A DNA stretch of 64,000 nucleotides from Saxidomus purpurata (lineage: Eukaryota; Mollusca; Bivalvia; Venerida; Veneridae). The notes under the pieces are model-generated. The model did no database searches and had not been told where the DNA came from. It saw nothing but the letters and a program-made list of their open reading frames with translations. Each line of letters opens with the position of its first letter. Positions within the stretch are counted from its first letter, which is position 1. The translations under genes were made by a program, and so were the position numbers. The stretch lies in the NCBI GenBank assembly GCA_022818135.1, contig JAFMSR010000003.1, forward strand, positions 32,577,577 to 32,641,576, in the 5' to 3' direction. Below, one piece after another: positions 48,386 to 61,000 of this stretch.

Positions 48386-49670
48386 TACATCCATCCTTGC
48401 ATAATTCTCTGTCAGATTGCAACCTGTCTAGTTTATTCCCGCGGTACTTACAGATTTATTGTAACTAACTAATTCGACGTTTCCTTTCAAATACTTTATT
48501 GAGTGACCCACACCAAAAGTCCCACAAGGACAGACTTATAAGTAAACAAATACTTCTGTCTTGAATTATACAGCCCCTTTGAATGCAAATATTGATGTAG
48601 TCTGCTAGATCGGTAGGAGAATCCTTGCTTTCCTGGCTATAAAATTTACCTAGAACATTTTAACAGATCAATTTGTTGTTATGAGTGTCTCGCCAAATGA
48701 CTTGTTTTTTACTTATGTTGTTGTCTTTTTAATCAATTATCTTATTTAAGAAATGGCCATATTATTCAGCAGCAATGTAAAATACGAATCTTTATTCGTA
48801 CATTGACGTTGAAGTCATCAAATGACAGACAGCAGTCTATTGTTTTATAAATGACGTCTAGATCACACGAAAAGCTACTTAATAATGTAGTTGTCTTATT
48901 TTCTCTGAAATTCGGCGGGCATTTATACATAATATAACAAAGCCATACATTATTTTCTATGCTATCAATTATATCTAGCATAAATACTAATTTACTTGTC
49001 GGAGATACTTTCGATTTAACACAATATACGATCAGTCTTTGATTGGCAAGTCTGAGCAGGCAACCTGCTTCAATTACGGGTTTATTCCCTTGGCGTTTCT
49101 GAATGAAGATACAACACGAAAGTTTGGAGATATATACAAATGTTCTCTTTATGAACACATTAGTCACGTAAGGAAATACAATAATATTTTTCTGATATTG
49201 TCAGACTGAAAACTTCTGTCTTCCTCATCTTAGAAGTGAATAAGATGGTCGGTAAGTGACACAAAAGTAGTTTGCTCTGCAACTCACCTAATATGATAAG
49301 TGTCCATGCATTTTAAGTGCAGATAACTCGGAATCGGAATACTTTCCTACAGCCCAGCTTTCTCGCGACGCTTCTTATTTTAGTCTCACAAAGATTGTTG
49401 ATATTGCATACATACTCCTATGATGAGTTTCTGCCATTCAAATTAACATACTCACTGCCTATGATTAACATGCAATGTTTACAAAAACAAAAACAAGAAC
49501 AGATTTATATTGCCATACCTTGATCTATGTCAGTGCAAATTTATAATATATATTTATATGTGGTTACACTTTTTGATTTTTTGTCTTCATTGTTTTGTAA
49601 ATAGCAAGCCTTTTCGAAGTGGGATATAGTAAATGTTCATAGACAATCGTTGAAACATGAAACCCTTACT
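48386..49670. other. No gene confirmed; one longer minus-strand ORF
   Basis: A 133-codon minus-strand frame (48766-49167) has several cysteines, including CPPNFRENKTTT near residue 83, but no family I recognise. No flanking splice signals were established. The remainder is AT-rich spacer. Confidence 0.3.
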
Positions 49671-49865
49671 GTTTTTGACATGAAACAGTCGAATCGCGCA
49701 TAAGTCAGTATCACGAATAATTGCGTTTTCGTCCCTAATATAATAGAGATTTCTTTTTCGACCCGAATTACCTTTGATTGTCTACTAAATGCCAGCTTGT
49801 ATTATGCAAATAATCGTAAATGAGGAAGATTTCAAGGAATTGCTTCCATGAACGCCGAAAGAAGC
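49670..49865. repeat. Duplicated module W, copy 1
   Basis: ATTATGCAAATAATCGTAAATGAGG (about 49801) and GATTGTC.ACTAAAT.C match 52640-52705. AGTCGAATC (49687) and AATAATTGC also resemble 57828 and following. Confidence 0.55.
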
Positions 49866-51500
49866 TGTTTTCCAAAAAGGGAATGAGAATTGATCGAATC
49901 TTCCAATACATACATAAAACGTAACCTTATTTACATATCACTGAGTACATCTTAAAATAGACGTCCGAATATGATATGTGTGTTTAAACATAAATATGAA
50001 GATTTCGCCCAACTTATTATGATTCTAGCACTAGTACGACAGTTAGTGTCAAGATATGTTATTCTAAGTACAGATGTGCTCAAACGCCCTTAATGTTATC
50101 CTTTGAGAATTTGCTGCTTGTTTTTGTGTAATTTAATGTTCTTAATATCGATCAATTTAACATTTAAGTTTTATGTTCTAAGTCTTACAGAAAAAACGCC
50201 TTGATACTTCTGAGTGGTGTCTTTAAATACAATGGTATAAAAATCTGAATGTCATTAGATAAAGTAATTTCTTCCTGGTCTATTTCCATCTACAATATAT
50301 TGCTGTTTATATTGTTTATGTTTAACATCATCGGCTGTACCCGGCAGACAGCATTTCGAACTTCAGTATTAAATAATAATATTAGTGCACGAACTATTAA
50401 TTACTATGATTGTGAATATCGGGAAAGTAATCATTGCCTTAGATATTCTTGTTTCTTGTACAAATCTGAGAAAAAACATTAGGTTAGTATATAAGAAAAT
50501 ATGCATAAAATTGAGAAGAACATCGTGTGTTCTGTAATTTTCTTCGGTAATGTGTCTGAATTTGCCAATTTCTCTACTGGTTATTGTTTCTGTCTTGACT
50601 CCTGCTTCTTGGTACTGTCATTAGATGTATATTTTACGATATTTCAATTCTTCCCATGCCTCCAAGTCCAGACTTAGTTCTCAGTAATAGGGCCTGCAAA
50701 CGTTCAGGTATTCACGGCAGGCTTAATTTAATTGGTATTGGTAAAACTTAGGACTGGAATTTGCTCAGAAAACGGGGAAAGTAGTGCGTGCTTCGTCTAT
50801 AGAGTAAAATGATGGCCAAATGTACACACGAGGTAATAGATCATCTTCTATAAGGCTACATTTAACGAAAAGGATGTGCACCTTTGAACTACTTTACCTG
50901 TATATATTTCAACATAGTAAGTACGTATTTATTATTGTTACTTTGGTCCCCTTGAACCAGTACAATAATGTTTCAGAAACTTTAAAGTTACTAGCAAAAA
51001 GTTTCAGGCAGAACAGATCAATACTTTTTAAATAGTTATATTAATTCCAGTCGTAATATAGAATTATATATCATATGCTACTATGGAATTCCGAGTTATT
51101 CAGCATGAGCGCACGAAGGGCTTGTTTACAATACAATCAAGATACGGTGTACGGATTTGGGACTAAAATAATGTAAACCATGTCAGAATTAGTTCAAAGT
51201 TTTCAATAACCACATGACGCAGATGTTTGGAGCCTAATTAGTATATTTATTAAGCATGAAATACAATAAGAAATATGAATTAAACACTTGTTAATACATA
51301 AGTTAATAAACGTATTTATCATTTTGAAAGTCTTGCTTATGGGTGACATTGAATAGAATATCATTTCTTTGCAGTGTATATCTAAAATTTGTATTAGGAT
51401 TAGAGAGGCCTAGTGATTTATTGTATTCGTATAAAACATTTCAATAATGACATAAATATAAATAATCCATCACCAATTACAACATGTAAATGTATTCATA
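49866..51500. other. No gene seen
   Basis: Short ORFs (77 codons at 50249-50482; 71 codons at 50820-51035) without domains. Nothing further identified. Confidence 0.4.
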
Positions 51501-51620
51501 GCGCCATTCAGATCTACACTAAAGAAAACAGCAGTCAGTTTCGGTCAACTGGGAGAAACAAATAATGATATATGTAATGGCCAAGAACGGGATTCTCAGA
51601 CAGTTTTATGCATTCAATTT
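51500..51620. repeat. Duplicated module Y, copy 1
   Basis: GCAGTCAGTTTCGGTCAA followed by ATATGTAATGGCCAAGAACGGGATT matches GCAGTTTCGGTCAA and TTAATGTAATGGTCAGACTAGGAATT near 56690-56762. Confidence 0.55.
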
Positions 51621-52419
51621 TGGCGCAAGATATTATGTCAAGACAAGTCAAAACAACATTTATTTTATAGACATTAATACGTAAATAAATGAGTAAGTCA
51701 ATAAATAAATGCATAGGAACATTTCTGTGTTCTTTTTACGGGCCTGACATGTTCTTGGTAAGTATTTTTCATTATTCATAGAAAACAGAACACAAAATAG
51801 AACAAAACGTACATGTATGCAACTCTTTATTACGTTCATACACAGAAACACAAAACTGTTACTATTACGACTTGTGTTATTGATCAGTGACCTTAAGAAG
51901 CATTGCAAAAGCGCCGTCGGAAATATGCTCTTATACTTAAAACAGATCATTTACTGTTTTAAGGTTTCATAGATACTGCGATGTTCATTGCGATCCTAAA
52001 TCTTCATGAAATAATAACCAATATCACAAGAAAAAAGCATAATTAAATCAACACAGATTAGTTTTAATTTGAAAGCTCAAATATAAGTAGCCGAACAACA
52101 GAAAAGCCGTACATGTATATAGAACAGTCGCGCTGGTTTTAAAAGTCAAATATATATTTTGCATGTTAAAATGAACGTGATTTTTTTACGAATTTGATCT
52201 GAAACCGACTTTCGGATAAACTTTACGTTTCAAAATCTCGTACAGACCTGCTTCAAGCTAAACAAAAACACTAACATATAAAAATTATCTACCGTTTATA
52301 AATGAAAAACTTGACAGGCGCTTACATGGTACTTGTCAGTAGTTACATCTGTCTATCATCAGTAGATAGGCAGCTGTTTTGTAGGATTTTGTTGCTCAAA
52401 ATTACATACACATTTCATT

Positions 52420-52740
52420 CTGTTATTCTAGTTGATCTCTGATTCATAGATGTATAACTGATCGCTCAGTTGCGGACATTTAGAAGCAAATCGAGTGAAA
52501 CAGTTATACAAAATTATGAAATTATCACATGCAGTAAAAGAAGCTATTTCAGTTACTAAAACATTACTACCCGGTGGCGTGTTACATGGTATAACCGTTT
52601 TCCCGTGAATATGATACACTTTTCTCTTTTTATCCGATTGGGAATTATTTTCGATTGCCACTAAATCCAATATTACATTATGCAATTAATCGTAAGTGAG
52701 GCTGAATTCCTGAATTTGATTCAATGACAATGGTATTGTG
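52420..52740. repeat. Duplicated module W, copy 2
   Basis: ATTATGCAATTAATCGTAAGTGAGG at 52677 and the sequence before it match copy 1. The minus strand holds an 85-codon frame (52428-52685) with a protein-like HIHGKTVIPCNTPPGSN segment. The W copy 1 minus strand does not keep this frame, so coding is not supported. Confidence 0.5.
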
Positions 52741-53972
52741 AAAATCTCATTCCTTTTTTTTACTGTTTTTCAAAACAGAAGTAATTGAATATTCAATTAG
52801 ATATGTTTATTAAGTCATTACAATAACCTTCAGCTTTATTCGCTTTTATGTAAAGATCATGTTTATTTGACAAAACTTATATTTATTTAATTATCATAAA
52901 AGGCAAACATGAAAATGCCAGTTCATACAAATATAATATCATAATTAAGTACTTCTTAATTGCCCATCAAGTCTTAAAAGTTACTAGTATATCACAGAGA
53001 CACCAATTGGTAAAGTAAAATGACGATGATATTTCCACGGGAACAAGATTTGATAAAGTGACTCTATCCACACTGTGTTATACTATGAATTTTGATACTC
53101 AAACTTTGAAATCAAAGCACTGCTCCGTCTGGAACTCATTTGGTACCTTTCTTCTTCTGAACAAGTTAAGTTCCAAGATCGTTCATAACATGCAGTTGGT
53201 AGGGCAACTTAATATCTTGCTTTGTATCCTTTGTTTGCAAAAGTGCATTTCTAGGGGAAATGATCGGAAAATGTCTTAAAATACATTTTCAAAGTCTTGA
53301 ATTTTGTTGAATTTCTCACCTTGTCACGGTGTAACATCGTCTGTTATATTATTCACGCCAGAAACGATTTGTAGACATTAATTACAATTTCCAACAGCAA
53401 ATTGCATTTCTATAGGACCAATCTCTAGTGAATAAAGAACGTGCGAACGTGTTGATATTATTTCAGCTCAGATTGTAGAAATATTTTGAAATATATCAGT
53501 TACATGACGGAGCGTTAAATGTGTATGGATTGTTGCAATATAGTATATTTCGCAGTAAAACGTAAACTGTCAGGCTAATACAGGCAAATATGGTTTAACT
53601 GTGTCTTCAGTTTGTTTGTTGAAAAAAATTATTTCCCAAAATTTCAAGGCCCTGGTCTTAGATAGTTTGTGTCTTGCATTGTTTTTTGAAGTTATTGTTG
53701 AAATCTTATCTCTGGTGCCAACATTTGCCGCACGGGATATCTTTTTTGTATAGGTTTGTATAAATTGGACAGATACGGTACCACTTTCTAATGAACCATC
53801 CTAACTCATGCAAATATTCATTGGTTGCTACTTTTTCAAACTGTTAAAAACCTTTGGACCAGTTTTCCGTAATTGTCAAAAAAGTAGAGATTTAGAATTG
53901 CAAGCTTGCGTGCAAAAGTTCTCAAAATTTGTAATTATTAAGTGGAATGAGTACTGTGTAAGTCTGTAAGCA
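52741..53972. other. No gene seen
   Basis: A 73-codon plus ORF (53058-53279) without domain; otherwise AT-rich spacer. Confidence 0.4.
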
Positions 53973-54020
53973 ATGTGTAAGTTGAGGATAAGTTGAAGAT
54001 CAGTGTAAGTTGAGGATATT
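53973..54020. repeat. 28-bp tandem duplication
   Basis: GTGTAAGTTGAGGATA occurs at 53975 and 54003. Confidence 0.85.
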
Positions 54021-54308
54021 TCCACTACATGCATCTTAAACAAAAAGAAGTATTTTAGAAATCAGTAACTAAATTTTATTATGTGACTCTAGAACAATCT
54101 GTGTAGTACTACAAATTAGCCCAACCATTAGGACTGAATGTGATCAGTGACCATTGCTCTTTTGTTTATACGTGTATCATATATTTCCGGTCATGTTGAG
54201 CGTTTGCTAGTATTTAAAACCTAAATACAGATAATTTACTATTGTCATTTTAACATGACTTTGATGACTTTGTAATTCTGCTTTTCAAGAACTGAAATTT
54301 GTATAGGG

Positions 54309-54329
54309 ATTTGATTTGATTTGATTTGA
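54309..54329. repeat. (GATTT)4 microsatellite
   Basis: Four consecutive GATTT units. Confidence 0.9.
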
Positions 54330-54596
54330 AGCAAATTTTATAAAGGTCCGTCCATAAGACAGATATGTTAGCTTGAATTTGTGGATGAGACCTCATGTTG
54401 TATAGGGAATCAAGAAGATCAAAGATATTCCATTTTGCTACGAGAATATGCAAATAATATCCTCATCAATGTTACCATAATTCTGCAATATGTTGTCCTA
54501 TTGTATACAAATCTAGTATTAGTTTGTAAGTCTTGAATATTCTGGATATGTTGAATATGTCCGGAGAAGACCTTATGGAACTAGTAAAAAGGAACA

Positions 54597-55360
54597 AGTA
54601 TGCCTCTAAAGCAAACGATTTTTTCACGTTGCAATCAACCGGTTACGTCAAAAAGATACCGAGCGTTATTACTCTAAACCATGACATGACGTCGTTAAAT
54701 ACGCATTCCTATTTTCTGACCTTCCGCATTTTATATTTTGAAACAAACTCAATAAAAGTAAGTTTTAACCATAAAATAAACAGAAAAATTGTGGATCGGT
54801 GAAACACGTTAATTACTCTGAACACCAAATTCTATTTTCACCTGGCACCCACTGTAAAAATCACTTTTGCCCACTCGTAAATTATATGAGGATAATTGTG
54901 GTTTCGTAAGATCCGTATAATTTCACCGAGGGGCACCAAAAGTATATTTTCACGAGTGGCGCAGCCATGAAAACTACTTTGGTTCACGAGTGAATTAACT
55001 AAATCACCGAACCAACAATTTCCTGTTTATTTTTAGTTAAAACTCTATTTTTTGAATGTTTCAAACTCGAAAACGCGGGAAACGCATCGAAAACATAGAA
55101 CAAAGACGTCATTTAAACGACGCATCGTCGCATGGTCTCCAGCATTAATAACGCTCGGTATACTTTGACGTAAATCCGGGCAAAGATGCAAAAACAGGAA
55201 AAAAAAAAGGAACCACGTTTCAAAACTGTGGTTACACTTTATTTCACTGAGAAAACTCTATAATTCACTGGAAAACATAAAATAAAACGTGATCTTACAC
55301 CGAAACCAACAATTATCCTCTATATATCAATACATAGTATGCCTCTAAAGCAGTAAACGA
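54597..55360. mobile_element. Composite inverted-repeat insertion flanked by a direct repeat
   Basis: A 17-bp exact direct repeat, AGTATGCCTCTAAAGCA, followed by AACGATTTT, lies at 54597 and 55336. Inside, one inverted pair (54639-54702 with 55112-55179; perfect 16-bp core ATACCGAGCGTTATTA) interleaves with a second pair (54884-54913 with 55291-55326; core GAGGATAATTG). The centres differ (about 54908 and 55104), so two elements or a rearranged one are present. CACGAGTG motifs recur inside. The plus ORF at 54533-54802 reads into the left arm and is not a credible gene. Confidence 0.72.
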
Positions 55361-55375
55361 TTTTATTTTGCATTT

Positions 55376-56680
55376 TCATGTATGTTTGATGTGCTATAGC
55401 TTTACAGAATCATATTTATTGTCAGTGAGTAATTTCAAAGCACTTCAATGCTTTGTTTATTGTCTAAGACCACTGAACTTGCTTATCTTATTTTAAAACT
55501 TTTAACGGCAAGCATGAAGTCAGACATGCTCTAATAACTTCAGAAAGCATAACTGTAGCACAGAATTTTCCTCTTTGTCTCTTACTTAACAATTTTTTTG
55601 AATACACTGCTCATCGCTGCTTGAAAAATAGAATAAATCTTGTACATAATTCATTCATTTAACCGATTTCTGAATTAACACATACATCACACATTGTAAT
55701 TTAGAAACCAGAACATTTTACAATCGTAATTAGATACGGTAACATATATTAGGCGGTAATTAGAGGACGAGTCTGTTTGTATAGTAAGGACGTCTGTCAA
55801 TTAAACAGCTCAGTACACCTATTTCGAAACGTGTGGACATTTTTGTGGTAATTTATTGGCTCATTGTAATACGCGATAATAGTAATTCGTCGTAAAAACA
55901 GAAAGTAAGAAATGTCTGGGTTTTGGCCTGTTCTTCAAAACTAAATCATAGTACTGAGCAGTACATAGGTATAAAATAAATAGAGTGGTTCCTTTACGTT
56001 GAGGCCTGCCTATAACTTAATCTCGATATAGTTTAATATACATATAAGTTAGGTTCATATAGGTCGTTGTAACTAAAAGATGCAAAAGATGAAACAATAT
56101 GATACAATCGTTCTTCTTACCAGAGAGCCAAAATCTGGAGTACTGTACTTAATTAGTGTTTACTTCCATAGCATCCGTGGTTATGTGTTTGGCCAAAGCA
56201 GCTTTCGTACTGGTATGCAATGTACATTTTATGCCAGTTTGTTCATTACTCTTTGACTTTTAATATAAAACGTAGAATTAAGCAGAATAAAATTGTCGCA
56301 AATCTTTAAATCATAATTATCAAGCCAACAATCTGAAATGCAAAACATCTTAGTATCATATTGGATATTATATATAATAATAATCAACAAAAAACCCATA
56401 TCATATATATCTTAATAGTGTATTATTCTTTACAAACATATATAGTTTTTACCATGGGTGTTCACACCATTATTGATATATTAGTCACCAACTATATTAA
56501 AACTTCATTTCAATGATTTGTTGCCCACAAATAGCGGTATTCGATTTCAATTATATTAGAAATTTCTGTTTTAGGATGTTTTAGATGCAATGTAATTGCT
56601 TTTTGTATTTGAAATATACGAAACTCCGTAGATACAGTAAATTATTCCATGTAATTATTATCAGCGACATTTTTTGTGTG
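55376..56680. other. No gene seen
   Basis: AT-rich spacer; no supported feature. Confidence 0.4.
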
Positions 56681-56800
56681 GAAAGGAGAAGCAGTTTCGG
56701 TCAATAGAAAATATTACAGGTTATAATGTGATATGTTAATGTAATGGTCAGACTAGGAATTTCAAGTTGACTGGACATTATCCTTATCTGGCACAGTTCA
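56680..56800. repeat. Duplicated module Y, copy 2
   Basis: Matches 51500-51620 over the GCAGTTTCGGTCAA and GTAATGGTCAGA segments, offset about 5.2 kb. Confidence 0.55.
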
Positions 56801-57779
56801 TGACAAAAGTCTTTCCTAATAAATTCATTGTAATGAAAGATTGATTTTATTTGATATTTTTACAAAACAATACAAAACAAACTTTTTTTGTTACCGAATT
56901 AATCAAACTAATAATACATCATTTTGATTCCGTCAAGAAACAGTCAAAGAAAACCGGCCATCACAAGGTGAACAAATATATACTTCGCAAAATCATCACA
57001 TTTAAAACTAGATAATTTCATTTTCCGAACATAATTAAAATTTACAGTAAGTCGAATTCCGAAGAATCAGCACTGAACTTATTTATATATCATGTTTACT
57101 TGGGTAATAATTTAGTTTGAAATTCTTTTCTTTTGTTTTAATTTTTAGGGGTAGTGTAGTGTAAATTACACTAATAAAATCATGCTGCTTCACGGATTTG
57201 TGAACTGCAACAAGCGGTTTCAGTAGTAACAGTTCTAAGCGGTCATTTTGATACATAAGACATAATGTGGTATTCCCTCTCAATACAGTAAGGAAGTTGA
57301 AGTACTATACTCAGTATGTGATGTTTTACATCTACATGTATCTTTAGTATTATTCTTTATTTTTGCAAATATTTTAGTAAAATTTATTCTGACCCTTTAA
57401 AATTTTCAGTGTGATATTAGCTTTTTTGCAGAAGTTTATTTTTTTGAGACTAAGCAAGTTAAAAAAACAACTAATAGAAACGTTCGATGATTCTACTGTT
57501 TAACAAAACAATATATTTCCCTAAATAATATCTACGCTAGATTTGCTGAAGACTTTTACAAATTTTGTAAATATCCCCACTTACTAACGATAGGTATTCC
57601 ATAAATGTGAGTTTTTATATAACAACTCAGGAGTGCTGTAGTACTTTAGAAAAATGAAAATACCTGATGACACGAATTAGATATGGTTAAAGTACAATAT
57701 ATATATACTTGACCTTTCATACATATTTACACCATTATATAATTTATATACGAATATAGATCCAGTACAGAAATAAATG
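56801..57779. other. No gene seen
   Basis: A 66-codon minus ORF (57083-57283) without domain; otherwise AT-rich spacer. Confidence 0.4.
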
Positions 57780-58000
57780 TCTCAGGACATTCAAACATTT
57801 ACGGTCATTGGGTAGTGGCAAGATATAGTCGAATCACCCAATACTAGTATTCAATATCCCGGATAATTGCATCTCATTGTACGTACTGACTACCTTATCA
57901 CGAAACGTAACTTTACTCAAATTGGAACAGTCGCATTTCTATTACTTTCTGCGGTACATCGGTGCCTCACTTAATTCGAAAAAGTAATAATCCTATCTTT
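57780..58000. repeat. Possible third copy of module W
   Basis: AGTCGAATC at 57828 followed by AGTATTCAATATCCCGGATAATTGC resembles W copy 1 from 49687. Similarity fades after about 60 bp, so this is the weakest of the duplication calls. Confidence 0.35.
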
Positions 58001-61000
58001 AAACTGTGCATTCCAAAAGAAAATTTGAAATAAAGAATCTTGAATTTTTCAGGTCTTAGTATTTTAGTCAAATTCATATTATTTTGTTACTTTACATTGT
58101 ACTGGAAACATATACTTCATCTGGTTGGAATATGATCGGCCGTTAACTTCTTTTAGAACGAAATTGCAACACGAAGACGCGATTTGTAGACAGGAATATA
58201 GAATATCTTACACCGAAATGCATATATTTGTAGAACAAGTCTCCTGTTAATATACGACCGTGCCGAAATTGTCTGGGCTCTGCAAAGGAATGTCATACCG
58301 CTACGTATTTCCACTTTAGGAATCAACTGGATGTATCACTTTTCGCTGATGAAACATAATTTTCATTGCAGTTCAGTTGAAGATTGTCGCGATGATAATT
58401 GTTAGTATTTGAGACAGAGAGTGATAAATTGGGAAAGAATGTATTCCAATGTGGTAGGATCATAAAACATACTGTTTTACAAGCCTCAAGTTATATTATA
58501 TAACTTTTATGAGACATTTGTACAAAACACCATCCCCTTTTTACCATTTACTACCGTGAATGACATGGTTCTGTTTAACACTTGACCACTGTGGTTTATG
58601 ATTCAATAAAGTGCTCAAATGGTGTCATTTTAGGATTATGGTAAATATTTCAGATAAATTCTTGGGACATACTCAAGTGACTGCGTCATGCCCTTTCCAG
58701 TTGTGTTTAGCTATTACATGATACAATGCGTTCATCAGGTTAAAGAAGTATAGATTATCATGATATTTACTCACTGATAGAACCATGACATTTTGTACAA
58801 GAAACGTGTAATTTTTCTTAGACCAATGTATTTAATAGAAACCGAATCACGGCTTAAACTTTCGTGAGTCAAAACAGCTGTGTGAGTGGAATAAAAAGAA
58901 ATGGAAATATAATGACAACAACTTTGCTAAACAGTATGTAATCACCTTCCTTAATCATGTATAAAGGTATATATAAAACCTAGCATTACTTCGTAAGTCC
59001 TGGGATTTCTTACTAAATTGAAAGCTGCAAAACGCAATAAAAATACTAATGAAACAGTATGTATAAGTATTTGCATTCATTTGAAGCAAATTGTTGTAAC
59101 CAGTGTAGTAACAGGGAAATAGCTTTTATGTATGTTTTGTTTTTGAAAGTCATAATAATAACCTCTTATCCAGTGAGTGTTTATTTTGACATTACTGTGA
59201 AACAATCTTTTTTTAAAAGAACTTCAACACTGAAAAAAGAAAAGAAAACGACGCCATACGCCGATACAAAACCCCACAACGTTGTATTGCTTTACAACTT
59301 GTACTTTTCATTTTGTTTTCTGAAAGTGTTCTTTTTATCACATGGAAATAATAATCAGCATATACAGCACATTTTAAGCTATCCCAAACCTGGCTTCTAA
59401 ATTAAAAAAGTACTCCAAAAACAAATTTGATACCTAACAATCACCTTGTACGAAGAATATTTGAAAGCTAATAATTGTTTATAGGACAAAGAATACATAT
59501 ACTACATGTAGAGTAAAATAGTTCTATTGTCAAGCTTAGTTAATACAAAGCTTGAATAATTTAAACAGCAACAACGAAAAATGTACGGTTCGACATAATT
59601 TTCATTCGCTCAGTGTTATACCTTCAAGCTTGATCAGGCAATAAACATAAATAATGGGTTGCTTTTCCGTTTAAATGTCAGTCTATAGAACATTTCGTTG
59701 TTATAAGATTTGCATTTCAATGAAATCGACGTGAAATCTATATCTGGAGGCTCTGTTAAATGCAAATGTTACCTTTCTATTAAATGCAACCTAACACAAA
59801 CAACCAAAGAGATGCTAATTTTCTCTATTGAAGGCGCTGACACGATTGCAGTGTTCTTTGTGTTGTAACAAGTTTTGAATGACAAGTTGGAAAGATTTCT
59901 GTGGATAAAATATGCGTAAAGTTGTAAACAAATGCCCTCATACCGTTCTTTGGCATTTTTTTTGACTTCATTCTCTGTTTTATTTTGGTTTTGCTTGGTA
60001 TATTAATTTGCATTTCAACACAATGTTATTAAAATGTAACAAGTGAATCGGAAAAAGTTCATTGTATAACAGATTTAATATTTCTAACAGGCAATGAAAG
60101 AGTCAATGTTATTGTCGAATTAATAATATTTAAAATAAATATGAACCCATAGAATAAAGTATTTTTATATAAACAATGTAAAATACCTATAACATACAGC
60201 AGGACTATATTTAATTCTGTTCATTGTAGTAAAAGACTAATCTTTTCTTGATGCTTAAGTCAGTTAAGAAATTTCCATACTTTCTGTGATTGATGATCTA
60301 CATTTAGCAGAACATCGATTCCTTACAGAGTATATTATGAAAAGTTACACTTATGGCTAGGATAAGAGCGCCAACTGGTTTATCATGATACTAATATAAC
60401 ATTTCAATTACTATACAACTGTAAATAATACACATTCAATTATACTAAGAATGTAGCAATATCAAATCCGATGGGACAGTACTATCTTAGCAGTTCTGCC
60501 TGATATGAAAGGCCGAAGTATAGTTTCGGGGATAGCAATATAGGAACACCTAGTTCGAAAAGACGATTAAATTTCTGCCAGAATTGCTTGCACTCTAGAC
60601 GATACTTCTTTTTATTAAAAGCTTTGTGGAATTTAAATTGACCGAAAAATTCAGGTGAAAATTTAGTATTCAAACCAGAACAGAAATTTAGCAGAAAACA
60701 TTTTGAAGACTTTATTTATTGTTACAACTGTTTCTATACGCAAGAAGATAAAGGAACAAAGCTATAGTAACTGCAACTTCTGCAAGTATTGTATACTACA
60801 GTTACAGTTATTGTCGTTATAAGGCCGTAAATTTCAATTTTGAAATTATAGCCTTGGAACTATTCCGTCGGCAAAACGCATACTTTTCCGTCTACTCTTT
60901 GAATTTCGATTCTAGGATATAGATCTACTTTATATACATTTAATTAAAAAATAAAGAGTTATATAAAAGTTGCTTTTTAAGTTTATAATCAAGGTATGTA

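Noticed and set aside
54533..54802. 89-codon ORF beginning MNILDMLNMSGEDL
   Set aside because: It runs into the left arm of an inverted-repeat insertion, so at most the first part could be host sequence; no splice or homology support.
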